Source: Prolixibacteraceae bacterium (lineage in GTDB: Bacteria > Bacteroidota > Bacteroidia > Bacteroidales > Prolixibacteraceae). From it: a stretch of DNA of 64,000 nucleotides. This document shows, one piece after another, positions 25,953 through 34,994 of this stretch (position 1 is its first letter; each line of letters begins with the position of its first letter). Location: NCBI GenBank assembly GCA_003506435.1, contig DOAQ01000010.1:1-64000 (forward strand). Reading direction: 5' to 3'. Both the position numbers and the translations under genes were made by a program. The notes beneath the pieces were generated by a model. That model was not told the origin of the DNA and searched no databases. It worked only from the letters and a program-made list of their open reading frames with translations.

Positions 25953-27320
25953 TTATTCCAAAACCAATTCAATAACCGGAATTTCAACATTTGGTTTTCG
26001 TACCGGCAGACTTAAGTTCAGATTGTTTGCACTTTCTCCTTCTTTCATACCGTGCCCGTATCGTTGGGTGATTTTTATCTCTGAGGCATCGTGCAGGAAC
26101 TGGGCATATTTTACTTTCCCTTTATAATTCGGAAGGTTGAAATTTTGCAACGGATAATCGATCAGGTGAATGTACAGGCGATTGGTTTTCGGATTGTAAG
26201 TCAGAATACTTTGTTCCGGAACTTCGTATTCTTCCGGAGCCTGCGTACAACCGTAAATCGAGCGGTCGTTGTATTTCATCCACTCGCCCATTGCCTGCAA
26301 TGCCGAGTTGGCTCTTTCGTCGAACAAGCCGCGTGCAGTTGGCCCGACATTCAGCAACAGGTTACCGCCTTTACTTACCGATTCGATAAGCAAAACAAGC
26401 AACTGTTTCGTGTCTTTCCATGTAAATTCGTCGCGGTAATAACCCCACGATCCGCTGAAAGTCTGGCAGGTTTCCCACGCAGCTTTTTTACCGTTTACTT
26501 CCGGCCACTTCGAAACTTTATACTGTTCCGGAGTTGTGAAATCCCACCCGTCTTCGTAGTCTTTCAAATCCAGCCGGTCATCAACTAAAATGCCTGGCTG
26601 AAGTTCACGAATTAGTTTCAGTAAATTTTTCGAATCCCAGTCTTCGTTTCCTTTGCCGTTTTCGCCCGGATATGAGAAATCAAGCCAGAGAATATCAATT
26701 TTTCCGTAGTTGGTCAGCAATTCACGAACCTGGTTACGCATATATTCACGATATTTACCCATGTCTCGCCCTTTGTTCAGTTCGGCGTATTGCTTCGGAT
26801 CGGAAGGTGCCTGCGGGTGTCTGCTGTCGATGGTAAAATGAGGGTGATGCCAATCGATCAGCGAATAGTAAAAACCGATTTTAAGGCCTTCTGCCCGAAA
26901 TGCATCCACAAATTCTTTAATGAGATCCCGACCAATAGGCGTTTGGGTTGCTTTGTAATCGGTGTATTTCGAATCAAACAGGCAGAACCCTTCGTGGTGT
27001 TTGGTGGTCAGCACCGCATATTTCATTCCGGCCTCTTTGGCTTTCCGGGCCCATTCTTTCGGATCGTACAAATCAGGATTAAAATTGTCGAAATACTTCT
27101 GATACTGTTCGTTGGTAAGTTTTTCATTTCTTTTCACCCATTCGTGGCGGGCGGGCAAAGCATATAACCCCCAGTGAATGAACATTCCAAAGCGGTCGTT
27201 GGTCCACCATGCCATACGTTCCTGCTTTTGTGCTTCGGTTTCGTTGCCAAGCTTCTTCGGTTGGGCAAAAGCTACTGCAACACAAATGGAAAACGTAAAA
27301 AACAGAATTGATTTTTTCAT
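25953..27320 (-). CDS. Alpha-L-fucosidase, GH29
   Basis: Exported retaining fucosidase. A signal peptide (MKKSILFFTFSICVAVAFAQ) precedes the GH29 barrel. WTNDRFGMFIHWGLYALPA begins the barrel, YAVLTTKHHEGFCLFDSKYTD follows, and IDILWLDFSYPG contains the likely nucleophile Asp214. NLLLNVGPTARG closes the catalytic region. The last ~80 residues form a short beta domain. There is no type IX CTD sorting signal at the end, so it is probably periplasmic or surface-attached by other means. Exact linkage is unknown. Confidence 0.92.
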   Translation of the reverse strand: MKKSILFFTFSICVAVAFAQPKKLGNETEAQKQERMAWWTNDRFGMFIHWGLYALPARHEWVKRNEKLTNEQYQKYFDNFNPDLYDPKEWARKAKEAGMKYAVLTTKHHEGFCLFDSKYTDYKATQTPIGRDLIKEFVDAFRAEGLKIGFYYSLIDWHHPHFTIDSRHPQAPSDPKQYAELNKGRDMGKYREYMRNQVRELLTNYGKIDILWLDFSYPGENGKGNEDWDSKNLLKLIRELQPGILVDDRLDLKDYEDGWDFTTPEQYKVSKWPEVNGKKAAWETCQTFSGSWGYYRDEFTWKDTKQLLVLLIESVSKGGNLLLNVGPTARGLFDERANSALQAMGEWMKYNDRSIYGCTQAPEEYEVPEQSILTYNPKTNRLYIHLIDYPLQNFNLPNYKGKVKYAQFLHDASEIKITQRYGHGMKEGESANNLNLSLPVRKPNVEIPVIELVLE

Positions 27321-27707
27321 TACAGCTTAGATTTAGGTTAAAATATTCATCAATACAACTGTGCTGATGTGTGCTGACAAATATAATGGAATTTTTGAAT
27401 TTTAGCATTTATTTAGCAAAAATGATTATTGAAAAATACGAAAAGAACCTGAAGCAGAATAATTAAGCTCCCGAATCAGCCACTTAAAAGTATCTCTGTT
27501 GTTTTGACCTTTCAAACACAACCCATATTTTCTGAAACAAAACATTACAAACGAATATGCAGGTAAAACCTTCGGGAAAAATCCCGGCCTTTTATCTGAT
27601 ATTCTTTTAAAGTTCGTATTATTGTAGACTTTTAGAAAAACACGTTACGGAAGCATTTCCAAACAATATTATTACGAATTTTTAGTTTATCCTTCAGTGA
27701 TTAGATT
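27321..27707. other. Divergent intergenic region, fucosidase / porW
   Basis: No gene in 387 bases. A minus-strand exact -7 box TATATTTG at 27378-27385 lies 58-65 bases before the fucosidase start. A small hairpin CGGGA AAAA TCCCG is at 27573-27586. No convincing -7 box was found for the porW side. Confidence 0.45.
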
Positions 27708-30700
27708 TTGGTATTGAACAGACATTTTCTACATACAATTTTTTTCCTTCTTGTATTGGGTTTCATCTCGGGATGTTCAGTTGAAAAGAATACCCGGATA
27801 ACCCGTGCATACCATAATTTGACTGCCCATTACAATGTTTATTTCAACGGAAAGGAAAGCCTGAAGACGGGAGTTGAGAGAATCAACAATTCGCTGGAAG
27901 ACGATTACAGCAAGATCCTTCCGGTTTTTAAATCAAGCGATCCCGGAACTTCACAAACGGCAACTTCCGAAATGGAATATGCCATTCAGAAAGCATCCAA
28001 ACTGATTAAAGTACACTCGATTACCAAAAATCCGAAACGAAGAAAGAACCGGACGGAACGGTATCAGCGCCTTGCAGCCCGCGAAGAATACAACAATTGG
28101 ATCGACGATGCCTACATCCTGATGGGGCAGGCGTATTATTACATGCACAATTTCAATTCTGCTATCGAGAATTTCTCGTATGTCACCCGAAAATACAACG
28201 AAGAAGAAACCAGCTACGATGCTTCCATCTGGCTGATACGCAGTTTCACCATGTTGGAAAGATACGTAGAGGCATCGGAGGTCATACAGAGCCTCAGCAG
28301 CGACGAAAAATTCCCAAAACGGCTGGAAGGAGAACTGGCGCTGGTAACTGCGGACTACCACATGCAACAACTGGAATACAAAGAAGCGATTCCGTTCCTT
28401 ACAATCGCGGCAAAAAAAACAGCGTCAAAGACAAGCAAACTTCGGTATAAATACATTCTGGCGCAACTCTACGAAGAAACCGGCGATGCATTTCTTGCAT
28501 CGGAAACCTACCGCGAAGTGGCCCGCATGAACCCGCCTTACAAAATGGCGTTCAATGCCCGTATCAATGCTGCCGAAGTTTTTACCGGCCAAGGTAATGC
28601 CGAGAAACTAAAGAAAGAACTTCGACAGATGTTGCGCGACCGAAAAAATGTGGAATTCCGCGACCAGATTTATTTTGCACTTGCCAATATTTCGAAAAAC
28701 GAGGGCAACGCCGAGCTGGCAAAAGATTTATACATCAAATCGGCGGCCACCAGTCTCATGAACATGCACCAGCGTGCCCTTTCGTGCCTCACCCTGGCCG
28801 ACCTGTATTTCGACGAGCCCGATTACATGAAATCGAAAGCCTATTACGACAGCGCCATGGTGGTAATCGACGAGAAATACCCCGGCTACAACGATATTAC
28901 CGAACGTCATCTTGACCTGATCCGCCTGGTTGAAAATATTACCACAGTTGAAAAGGAAGACAGCCTGCAACGTATAGCGGCAATGAGCGAACCGGAGCGC
29001 AACGCTTTGATCGACCAATGGATACGTAAGGCAAAGGAAGAAGAAGACCGGTTGAAAGCAGAACAACAGGAACAAACTACTAACCGCGGATACTACCAGA
29101 TGAATCAAGGCGGACTGGGATTGGGAAGTCAGCAGCAAGGCTCCGGCTGGTATTTTTATACTCCGGCAACCGTTGCTTACGGGCGGGTTGAATTCCGCCA
29201 GATTTGGGGAAACCGCAAACTGGAAGACGGCTGGCGGCGGGCAACCAAACAGAGCCAAACCGAGATTGAAGCTGAAAAGCTGGCTGAAGAACAAAAAACA
29301 GATACGATTGAAGATGTGATCCGTGTCATTGACCCGAAGGAAAGGGATTTTTATACCCAGGATCTTCCGCTGAACGATTCGCTGATGACGCTTTCGCATG
29401 GGCGCATCCGCGATGCGCTGTACAATGCAGGCCGGATTTTCAAAACCGTTTACAGCAACTACCCCCGAGCTATCAGTTCGTATCTCGAACTGAACAAGCG
29501 TTATCCTGAAAGTATTTACAAACTGACATCGTATTTCGAATTGTGGGATTTGTATACTAAAACAGGCGATATTAGTAATGCCGAACTGTATAAAAGCAAA
29601 ATCATCATTGAACACCCGGAAAGCAATTATGCAAAATATCTTCAGAACCCAAATTATTTTATCGAGCTGGAAGCACAAAAAGACAGTCTGAACAACATCT
29701 ATCAGCAAACTTTTTATCAGTTCCGGCAGGGAAATTACAGTGAAGCAGGTAAACTGGCCGGACAGATGATACAAATGGAACCGGACTCCACGATGATCCC
29801 AAAAATTGAATTTTTCCAGACTATTGCACAGGGGACTGCTTCTGATCTGGGTAATTTCGAGAAATTGCTAACTTCCTATATTTCAAAATACACAAAAGGA
29901 GAAACTACGCCGTTGGCCGAAAAAATTCTGACACTGATCCAGGACAGCACTCTTGCCGATTACCAGAAACTGGTTGAACTGGGTTACCTGAACGATCAAA
30001 TTGAAAATGATGAACTGAAAGAAACCAGCCTGGCGGCCAACGACGAATTCGGAGGCAAATTCTCGTATGATGAAGAATTGCTGCATTACTTTGTAATTGC
30101 CTACCCGAAAGATGCCGGTGTGGATGTCAACCGGCTTAAATTCGACATTGCCAACTACAATATCGACCATTACACAAAATTCGACTTCGACATTGAAACG
30201 GAAGGATTGGGAAGCAATACCGAAATGCTGGTTGTACGGGCTCTCGACAACAAAGAAAACAGCTTGATCTACTTCCGTTCGATCATCCGGAAGCGCGAAG
30301 TTTTTCAAGCCATGAAAGATGTAAAATATGTCAATTTTGTGGTTTCATCGACCAACTACCGCGAAATTACTGCCGACAAAAACTACAGCGAATACCTGAA
30401 ATTCTTCATCAAAAACTACAGCCGTTTTATTACCGGCGATTTCAGCGAAGAATTGCTGCCGACCCCGGAAGAATTGATGGCGCAGGCAAAAGCCGAAGAT
30501 GAAAAATTCGAGGAACGCGGAACTTTCGTCATGGTTAATTCGGGACGAAGCAGCAGAATATTTACCGTAGAAACCGATGCGCCTCAAAATTTCGTGGTTG
30601 CCGTGAACGACGCTTCGTTGTCGTTGCGCCAGTTGATGTCGGAATTCTCGAACTTTAACCGTAAAAACTACCGGGACAGTGGCCTGAAAATTTCTCAGCA

Positions 30701-31439
30701 ACAAATTGAAGATTACCGGATGGTTGTCATTGGTTCGTTCGCGACCAAAAACGAGGCGCTTCAGTACTTCACCAAAGTGGTGACTACCCGCGATTTATTT
30801 GCCAGTCTGGGCACCATGAGCTACCGTAACTTCCTGATCTCGGAAGGTAATCTGGCCCGGCTGATCGAAACTAGCAACCTACCCAATTACATGACCTTCT
30901 TCAGCGATGTGTACCTGAAAGATCTTCCGTCCGGAACATCAAACGAAAAAACTTCGCCGGTACAGGACACGCAACAGAAAGAGCCTGTTCAAACAACAAA
31001 GAAACCTGCGGTTCAATCGCAGCCCGAACCAATTATCCCGGCCGAACCAGCCTATAGTGGTCCGTTCAATACCAACATGGGAGCCAAACATCTTTTTGCA
31101 CTGATCATCCCGCAAACAGGGGTCGATGAAAATGCGGTTATTACTGCCATCAAACAGTTTAATACAGCCCGCTTTGCCGCACAAAACCTGAAAATCAGCG
31201 AAACCGGATTCAACACCAGCCAATTGATGATTCAAGTTGAAGGACTGTCCGACGATAATGCAGCTCTCAATTACCTGATGAGCATCATAAACAACCAAGA
31301 CATTTTCGGTCTGCTTCAGAATGCTGAATACCGGAATTTTATTATTTCTGAAGACAACCTGAAAATATTCCTCGAAAAGAAAGACATTGCCTCATACATG
31401 GAATTCTACAAACGTTTTTACCTAAACAGGAAAAAGTAA
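27708..31439 (+). CDS. porW: T9SS lipoprotein PorW/SprE-like (TPR protein)
   Basis: Large outer-membrane-directed lipoprotein of 1243 residues. The signal ends in the lipobox ISGC (Cys23), followed by SVEKNTRITRAYHNLTAHYNVYFNG-type sequence characteristic of SprE/PorW. Tetratricopeptide-like repeats cover roughly residues 130-400 and 590-700; the C-terminal third has repeated alpha/beta segments (FVMVNSGRSS..., HLFALIIPQTG...). PorW/SprE is a structural component needed for type IX secretion. The start must be TTG: an in-frame stop lies six bases upstream and the first codons are TTG GTA TTG; the second TTG at 27714 is the alternative. porX follows on the same strand. Confidence 0.88.
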   Translation: MVLNRHFLHTIFFLLVLGFISGCSVEKNTRITRAYHNLTAHYNVYFNGKESLKTGVERINNSLEDDYSKILPVFKSSDPGTSQTATSEMEYAIQKASKLIKVHSITKNPKRRKNRTERYQRLAAREEYNNWIDDAYILMGQAYYYMHNFNSAIENFSYVTRKYNEEETSYDASIWLIRSFTMLERYVEASEVIQSLSSDEKFPKRLEGELALVTADYHMQQLEYKEAIPFLTIAAKKTASKTSKLRYKYILAQLYEETGDAFLASETYREVARMNPPYKMAFNARINAAEVFTGQGNAEKLKKELRQMLRDRKNVEFRDQIYFALANISKNEGNAELAKDLYIKSAATSLMNMHQRALSCLTLADLYFDEPDYMKSKAYYDSAMVVIDEKYPGYNDITERHLDLIRLVENITTVEKEDSLQRIAAMSEPERNALIDQWIRKAKEEEDRLKAEQQEQTTNRGYYQMNQGGLGLGSQQQGSGWYFYTPATVAYGRVEFRQIWGNRKLEDGWRRATKQSQTEIEAEKLAEEQKTDTIEDVIRVIDPKERDFYTQDLPLNDSLMTLSHGRIRDALYNAGRIFKTVYSNYPRAISSYLELNKRYPESIYKLTSYFELWDLYTKTGDISNAELYKSKIIIEHPESNYAKYLQNPNYFIELEAQKDSLNNIYQQTFYQFRQGNYSEAGKLAGQMIQMEPDSTMIPKIEFFQTIAQGTASDLGNFEKLLTSYISKYTKGETTPLAEKILTLIQDSTLADYQKLVELGYLNDQIENDELKETSLAANDEFGGKFSYDEELLHYFVIAYPKDAGVDVNRLKFDIANYNIDHYTKFDFDIETEGLGSNTEMLVVRALDNKENSLIYFRSIIRKREVFQAMKDVKYVNFVVSSTNYREITADKNYSEYLKFFIKNYSRFITGDFSEELLPTPEELMAQAKAEDEKFEERGTFVMVNSGRSSRIFTVETDAPQNFVVAVNDASLSLRQLMSEFSNFNRKNYRDSGLKISQQQIEDYRMVVIGSFATKNEALQYFTKVVTTRDLFASLGTMSYRNFLISEGNLARLIETSNLPNYMTFFSDVYLKDLPSGTSNEKTSPVQDTQQKEPVQTTKKPAVQSQPEPIIPAEPAYSGPFNTNMGAKHLFALIIPQTGVDENAVITAIKQFNTARFAAQNLKISETGFNTSQLMIQVEGLSDDNAALNYLMSIINNQDIFGLLQNAEYRNFIISEDNLKIFLEKKDIASYMEFYKRFYLNRKK

Positions 31440-31466
31440 AAATTCCAGTCATGCCAACTTTGTTTT

Positions 31467-31492
31467 GTCACCCGGAACATGGTGAAGGGTCT
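31467..31492. repeat. Dispersed GTCA...TCT hairpin repeat
   Basis: GTCACCC and GGGTCT flank a 13-base spacer between porW and porX. The shape matches repeats at 16984-17008 and 25820-25857. Confidence 0.4.
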
Positions 31493-31596
31493 GCCGCAAA
31501 AGCTCAAAACATGAGGTACTTCACTTCGTCCGGTATGATAATAAATTCCTTTGGACGAAAACTGTTTAAAGCCTCGCCTTCCGAAAGGAATTAAAG

Positions 31597-31631
31597 TTTG
31601 TTAAACCGATACTTTTTCAGTAAAATATTTG
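31597..31631 (+). promoter_or_regulatory. Possible promoter of porX
   Basis: TTTG at 31597-31600 and AATATTTG (one mismatch to TAnnTTTG) at 31624-31631 are 23 bases apart, upstream of the ATG at 31671. Spacing is slightly long. Confidence 0.3.
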
Positions 31632-31670
31632 TTTAACTTGTACAATCTTTCACCGAAAATGAAAACGAAT

Positions 31671-33227
31671 ATGAAGAAGATAAAAATACTTTGGACCGAC
31701 GATGAAATTGACCTGTTGCGGGCCCACATCCTTTTTCTCGAAGAAAAAGGCTACGATGTTCAAACAGCAAACAACGGGACCGATGCCATTGACCTGGTAA
31801 AAAGCAATTTCTACGATATTATTTTTCTGGATGAAAATATGCCGGGATTGAGTGGCCTCGAAACTCTGAGCGAAATAAAAGCCATTGCACCGAACGTGCC
31901 GGTTGTGATGATCACAAAAAGCGAAGAAGAAGATATTATGGACGAGGCAATTGGATCGAAAATGGCCGACTACCTGATCAAACCGGTGAACCCAAAGCAG
32001 ATTTTGCTCACAATTAAAAAGAATGTGGACCAAAAAAGGCTGGTGACCCAACAAACGACTTCGGCCTACCAGAGCGAATTCGCTAAAATCGGTATGCAAA
32101 TCAGCGATCGGCTCGATTTTAATGAATGGACAGAAATTTACCGCAAACTCGTCTTCTGGGAGTTGGAATTGAGCAGTTCCGAAGATCTGGCAATGGACGA
32201 AATTCTGAAAATGCAAAAAGCCGAAGCTAACCATTCGTTCGCCCGATATATTAAAAAGAATTATGCAAGCTGGTTCAAAAAAGACATCGGCGACCGGCCT
32301 ATCTTATCGACCGATATTTTTAAGCAAAAAGTGTTCCCGCTGCTCGACCGCGGCGATAAAGTTTTTGTGCTGATCATCGACAACCTGCGCTACGACCAGT
32401 ACCGTATTTTCAGCCAGGTGCTGAACGAATATTTCAACACCCAGGAAGAAGAATTGTATTACAGTATCCTGCCAACAGCAACCATGTATGCGCGCAATTC
32501 GATATTTGCGGGGCTGATGCCATCGGAAATTAAACGGATTTATCCTGAATATTGGGAAGACGATGACAACGAAGGACATAAAAATATACACGAGTATGAA
32601 CTTCTGGAAAAGCAAATGGAACGTTTGAAACGAAAGGAAAAGTTGTATTTTGAGAAAGTGACCGGACTGAAGGAAGGTAGAAAGCATACTGAAAACCTGA
32701 ACCGGATGCTGGATCATGATTTGTCGGTGATGGTTTTCAATTTCGTGGATATGGTATCGCATGCCCGCACCGAGATGGACATGATCAAGGAATTGGCAAG
32801 CAACGAAAAAGCTTACCGATCGCTGACACTGAGCTGGTTCAACCACTCGGCATTACTCGACCTGCTGAAAGCGCTGGCCGAGAACAAAGTAAAAGTGGTG
32901 CTCACAACCGACCACGGAACGATCCGGGTTGATAATCCGATAAAAGTTATTGGCGACCGCGAAACCAATACCAACCTGCGTTACAAACTGGGCCGTAACC
33001 TGAACTACAACCCGAAAGAAGTATTTGAAATTACCAATCCAAAGGAGATTTTTCTGCCATCAAGGAACGTGAGTTCTTCGTATATTTTTGCTTCCAATAC
33101 CGACTTTTTTGCTTATCCAAACAACTTTAATTATTTCGCTGGCTATTACCGCGACACTTTCCAGCACGGGGGAATTTCGCTCGAAGAAATGATCATCCCG
33201 GTAGTGACGCTGACGCCAAAAGGGTAA
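31671..33227 (+). CDS. porX: T9SS response regulator PorX (receiver-PglZ)
   Basis: Response regulator of the PorX/PorY system controlling type IX secretion genes. Residues 1-120 are a receiver domain: ILWTDDEIDLL, phosphoacceptor Asp54 in FLDENMPGLSG, and LIKPVNPKQ. A helical linker leads to the PglZ alkaline-phosphatase-fold domain (~190-518) with VLIIDNLRYDQYRIF, TTDHGTIRV and the terminal FQHGGISLEEMIIP. It lacks a DNA-binding domain, as expected; the PglZ domain of PorX is reported to be a phosphodiesterase. Start at 31671 (MKKIKILWTDDE) rather than 31629, because the first fourteen codons have no similarity. No porY is in the window. Confidence 0.92.
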   Translation: MKKIKILWTDDEIDLLRAHILFLEEKGYDVQTANNGTDAIDLVKSNFYDIIFLDENMPGLSGLETLSEIKAIAPNVPVVMITKSEEEDIMDEAIGSKMADYLIKPVNPKQILLTIKKNVDQKRLVTQQTTSAYQSEFAKIGMQISDRLDFNEWTEIYRKLVFWELELSSSEDLAMDEILKMQKAEANHSFARYIKKNYASWFKKDIGDRPILSTDIFKQKVFPLLDRGDKVFVLIIDNLRYDQYRIFSQVLNEYFNTQEEELYYSILPTATMYARNSIFAGLMPSEIKRIYPEYWEDDDNEGHKNIHEYELLEKQMERLKRKEKLYFEKVTGLKEGRKHTENLNRMLDHDLSVMVFNFVDMVSHARTEMDMIKELASNEKAYRSLTLSWFNHSALLDLLKALAENKVKVVLTTDHGTIRVDNPIKVIGDRETNTNLRYKLGRNLNYNPKEVFEITNPKEIFLPSRNVSSSYIFASNTDFFAYPNNFNYFAGYYRDTFQHGGISLEEMIIPVVTLTPKG

Positions 33228-33238
33228 TCTTCTGAATC

Positions 33239-34015
33239 TTAAATTTTTTCGGGATTATTTCTCCTCTTTTCGTCCCTAACTTGCTGATACTGTTTGTTGG
33301 CAAACACAAACTCCTGCAATTTCTGGTTTTCGGTATCCAGAATTTCTTCTTTGTTGCCCGTCCAGCACATCTCACCTTCCGAAATAAATAAAATCTGTTC
33401 GCCAATTTCCATCACCGAATTCATGTCGTGAGTATTGATGATCGTAGTAATGTCGAGGTCAAGGGTAATATCATGGATCAGGTCATCAATCAGCAAAGCT
33501 GTTTCAGGATCGAGTCCCGAGTTGGGTTCATCGCAAAAAAGATATTTCGGGTTCAGGGAAATAGCACGGGCAATGGCCACTCTTTTCTGCATACCGCCCG
33601 ATATCTCGGAAGGATAAAGCTGGTGTGCGCCTTTTATATTCACACGGTCGAGGCAAAAATCGACCTGTTTTTGTTTTTCGGCAATCGACATTTCCGAAAA
33701 CATATCCAGAGGGAAACGCACATTTTCTTCCACGGTCATCGAGTCGAATAAGGCGCCGCCCTGAAAAACCATACCCATCTCCCGGCGCAAGCCTTTCCGT
33801 TCCTTTTGTCCCATTCGTGTAAAATCGCGTCCGTCGTACAAAATCTCACCACTGTCCACTTCATGCAGTCCTACAATTGCTTTCAGCAAAACAGTCTTTC
33901 CCGAACCACTTCGTCCGATAATCAGGTTCGTTTTCCCTTTGTAAAAAAGCGTCGAGATATTTTTCAATACTTCCTTCTGGTCGAACGACTTGTATACATT
34001 TTTTACTTCAATCAT
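33239..34015 (-). CDS. mlaF: MlaF-like ABC transporter ATPase
   Basis: ATP-binding subunit of an Mla/Mce-type lipid transporter. Walker A is IIGRSGSGKTVLLKAI, signature SEISGGMQKRVAIARAI, Walker B LFCDEPNSGLDPE. The GGMQKR signature and the partner permease indicate phospholipid trafficking between membranes rather than solute import. Its ATG is one base from the mlaE stop. No MlaD/Mce substrate-binding gene is adjacent. Confidence 0.9.
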   Translation of the reverse strand: MIEVKNVYKSFDQKEVLKNISTLFYKGKTNLIIGRSGSGKTVLLKAIVGLHEVDSGEILYDGRDFTRMGQKERKGLRREMGMVFQGGALFDSMTVEENVRFPLDMFSEMSIAEKQKQVDFCLDRVNIKGAHQLYPSEISGGMQKRVAIARAISLNPKYLFCDEPNSGLDPETALLIDDLIHDITLDLDITTIINTHDMNSVMEIGEQILFISEGEMCWTGNKEEILDTENQKLQEFVFANKQYQQVRDEKRRNNPEKI

Positions 34016-34016
34016 C

Positions 34017-34754
34017 TTACAACAATAATTGGGTTAATATCAGGTCGAAAACCAGGATCATAATATTCGTATTTACGACGGCCTTTGTGCTGGCAGCGCC
34101 CACTTCAAAAGCGCCCCCCTCAACAAAATAACCAAAATAGGCCGGAATGGTAGCTATCAGGAACCCGAAACAGAGCGTTTTAATAATCGAATACGTCACG
34201 TAATACGGAACAAACAGGTACTGAATGCCGTTCAGGTAATCAGCCGCGGTAACAGCCCCTACTGCCGGACCGACAATTAACCCGCCGATCAATCCGAAGA
34301 AGACACTCAGGATAAAAAGAAACGGGAAAATACACACGACGGCAATAATTTTTGGCAAAATAAGATATGCAGCCGAGTTCACACCCATAATTTCGAGCGA
34401 ATCGATCTGCTCGGTAACTTTCATGCTCCCAATTTCAGAAGTGATATTGGAGCCGATTTTACCAGCCATAATCAGTCCCATGATGGTTGACGAGAATTCC
34501 AGTATCAGCGTATCGCGGTTGCCAAGGCCGACCAGATACGTCGGAAAGATCGGGTTTTCCATATTATAGGCAACCTGCAAGGTCATGATCCCGCCCATGA
34601 AGATAGATATAATGGCAACGATGCCTACCGAATTGATCCCCAGGCTCTCTATTTCGGTAAATATTTTCGTAAAATACATCCGGTGCTTCTCGGGTTTCGA
34701 AAATACCCGGTACAGAAGTGAAAAATATTGTCCGGCGTGAAAGAAAAACTTCAT
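34017..34754 (-). CDS. mlaE: MlaE-family permease
   Basis: Membrane subunit of the Mla/Mce ABC transporter. About five hydrophobic segments lie within 245 residues, with the family pieces GIVAIISIFMGGIMTLQVAYN, EFSSTIMGLIMAGKIGSN and EIGSMKVTEQIDSLEIMGVN. Operon with mlaF immediately downstream. It works in maintaining outer-membrane lipid asymmetry by family analogy. Confidence 0.9.
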   Translation of the reverse strand: MKFFFHAGQYFSLLYRVFSKPEKHRMYFTKIFTEIESLGINSVGIVAIISIFMGGIMTLQVAYNMENPIFPTYLVGLGNRDTLILEFSSTIMGLIMAGKIGSNITSEIGSMKVTEQIDSLEIMGVNSAAYLILPKIIAVVCIFPFLFILSVFFGLIGGLIVGPAVGAVTAADYLNGIQYLFVPYYVTYSIIKTLCFGFLIATIPAYFGYFVEGGAFEVGAASTKAVVNTNIMILVFDLILTQLLL

Positions 34755-34893
34755 TACATTTGTTTCAATTGTTCCCGTTTAAAGTTACAATAATTCTGAA
34801 AGATGATCAGACCATGGTAAATTTATTTAGCAAAGGGACAAAAAACCTACCCCACAGCATCAAAAAAACAGGTCATATCTCTTTATTTTTCGA

Positions 34894-34901
34894 TATATTT
34901 G
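34894..34901 (+). promoter_or_regulatory. -7 box upstream of the ManC-type gene
   Basis: TATATTTG is exact to TAnnTTTG, 94-101 bases before the start codon at 34995. Confidence 0.4.
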
Positions 34902-34994
34902 AAAAGAACGTTCTCTTTAAAGATGATCGTTCCCCTGTGATTTTCTCCGGGGATACGGCATCCTGCAAAGAGGCTGAAATAAAATTAGAAACAA

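Noticed and set aside
25953..27320. Fucosidase as a type IX secretion substrate
   Set aside because: The C-terminus lacks the CTD pattern expected of T9SS cargo; it ends in a short beta domain.
28728..29774. A 348-codon open frame antisense to porW
   Set aside because: It is the complement of a clear TPR protein gene; its translation has no family features and codon-position bias follows the plus strand.
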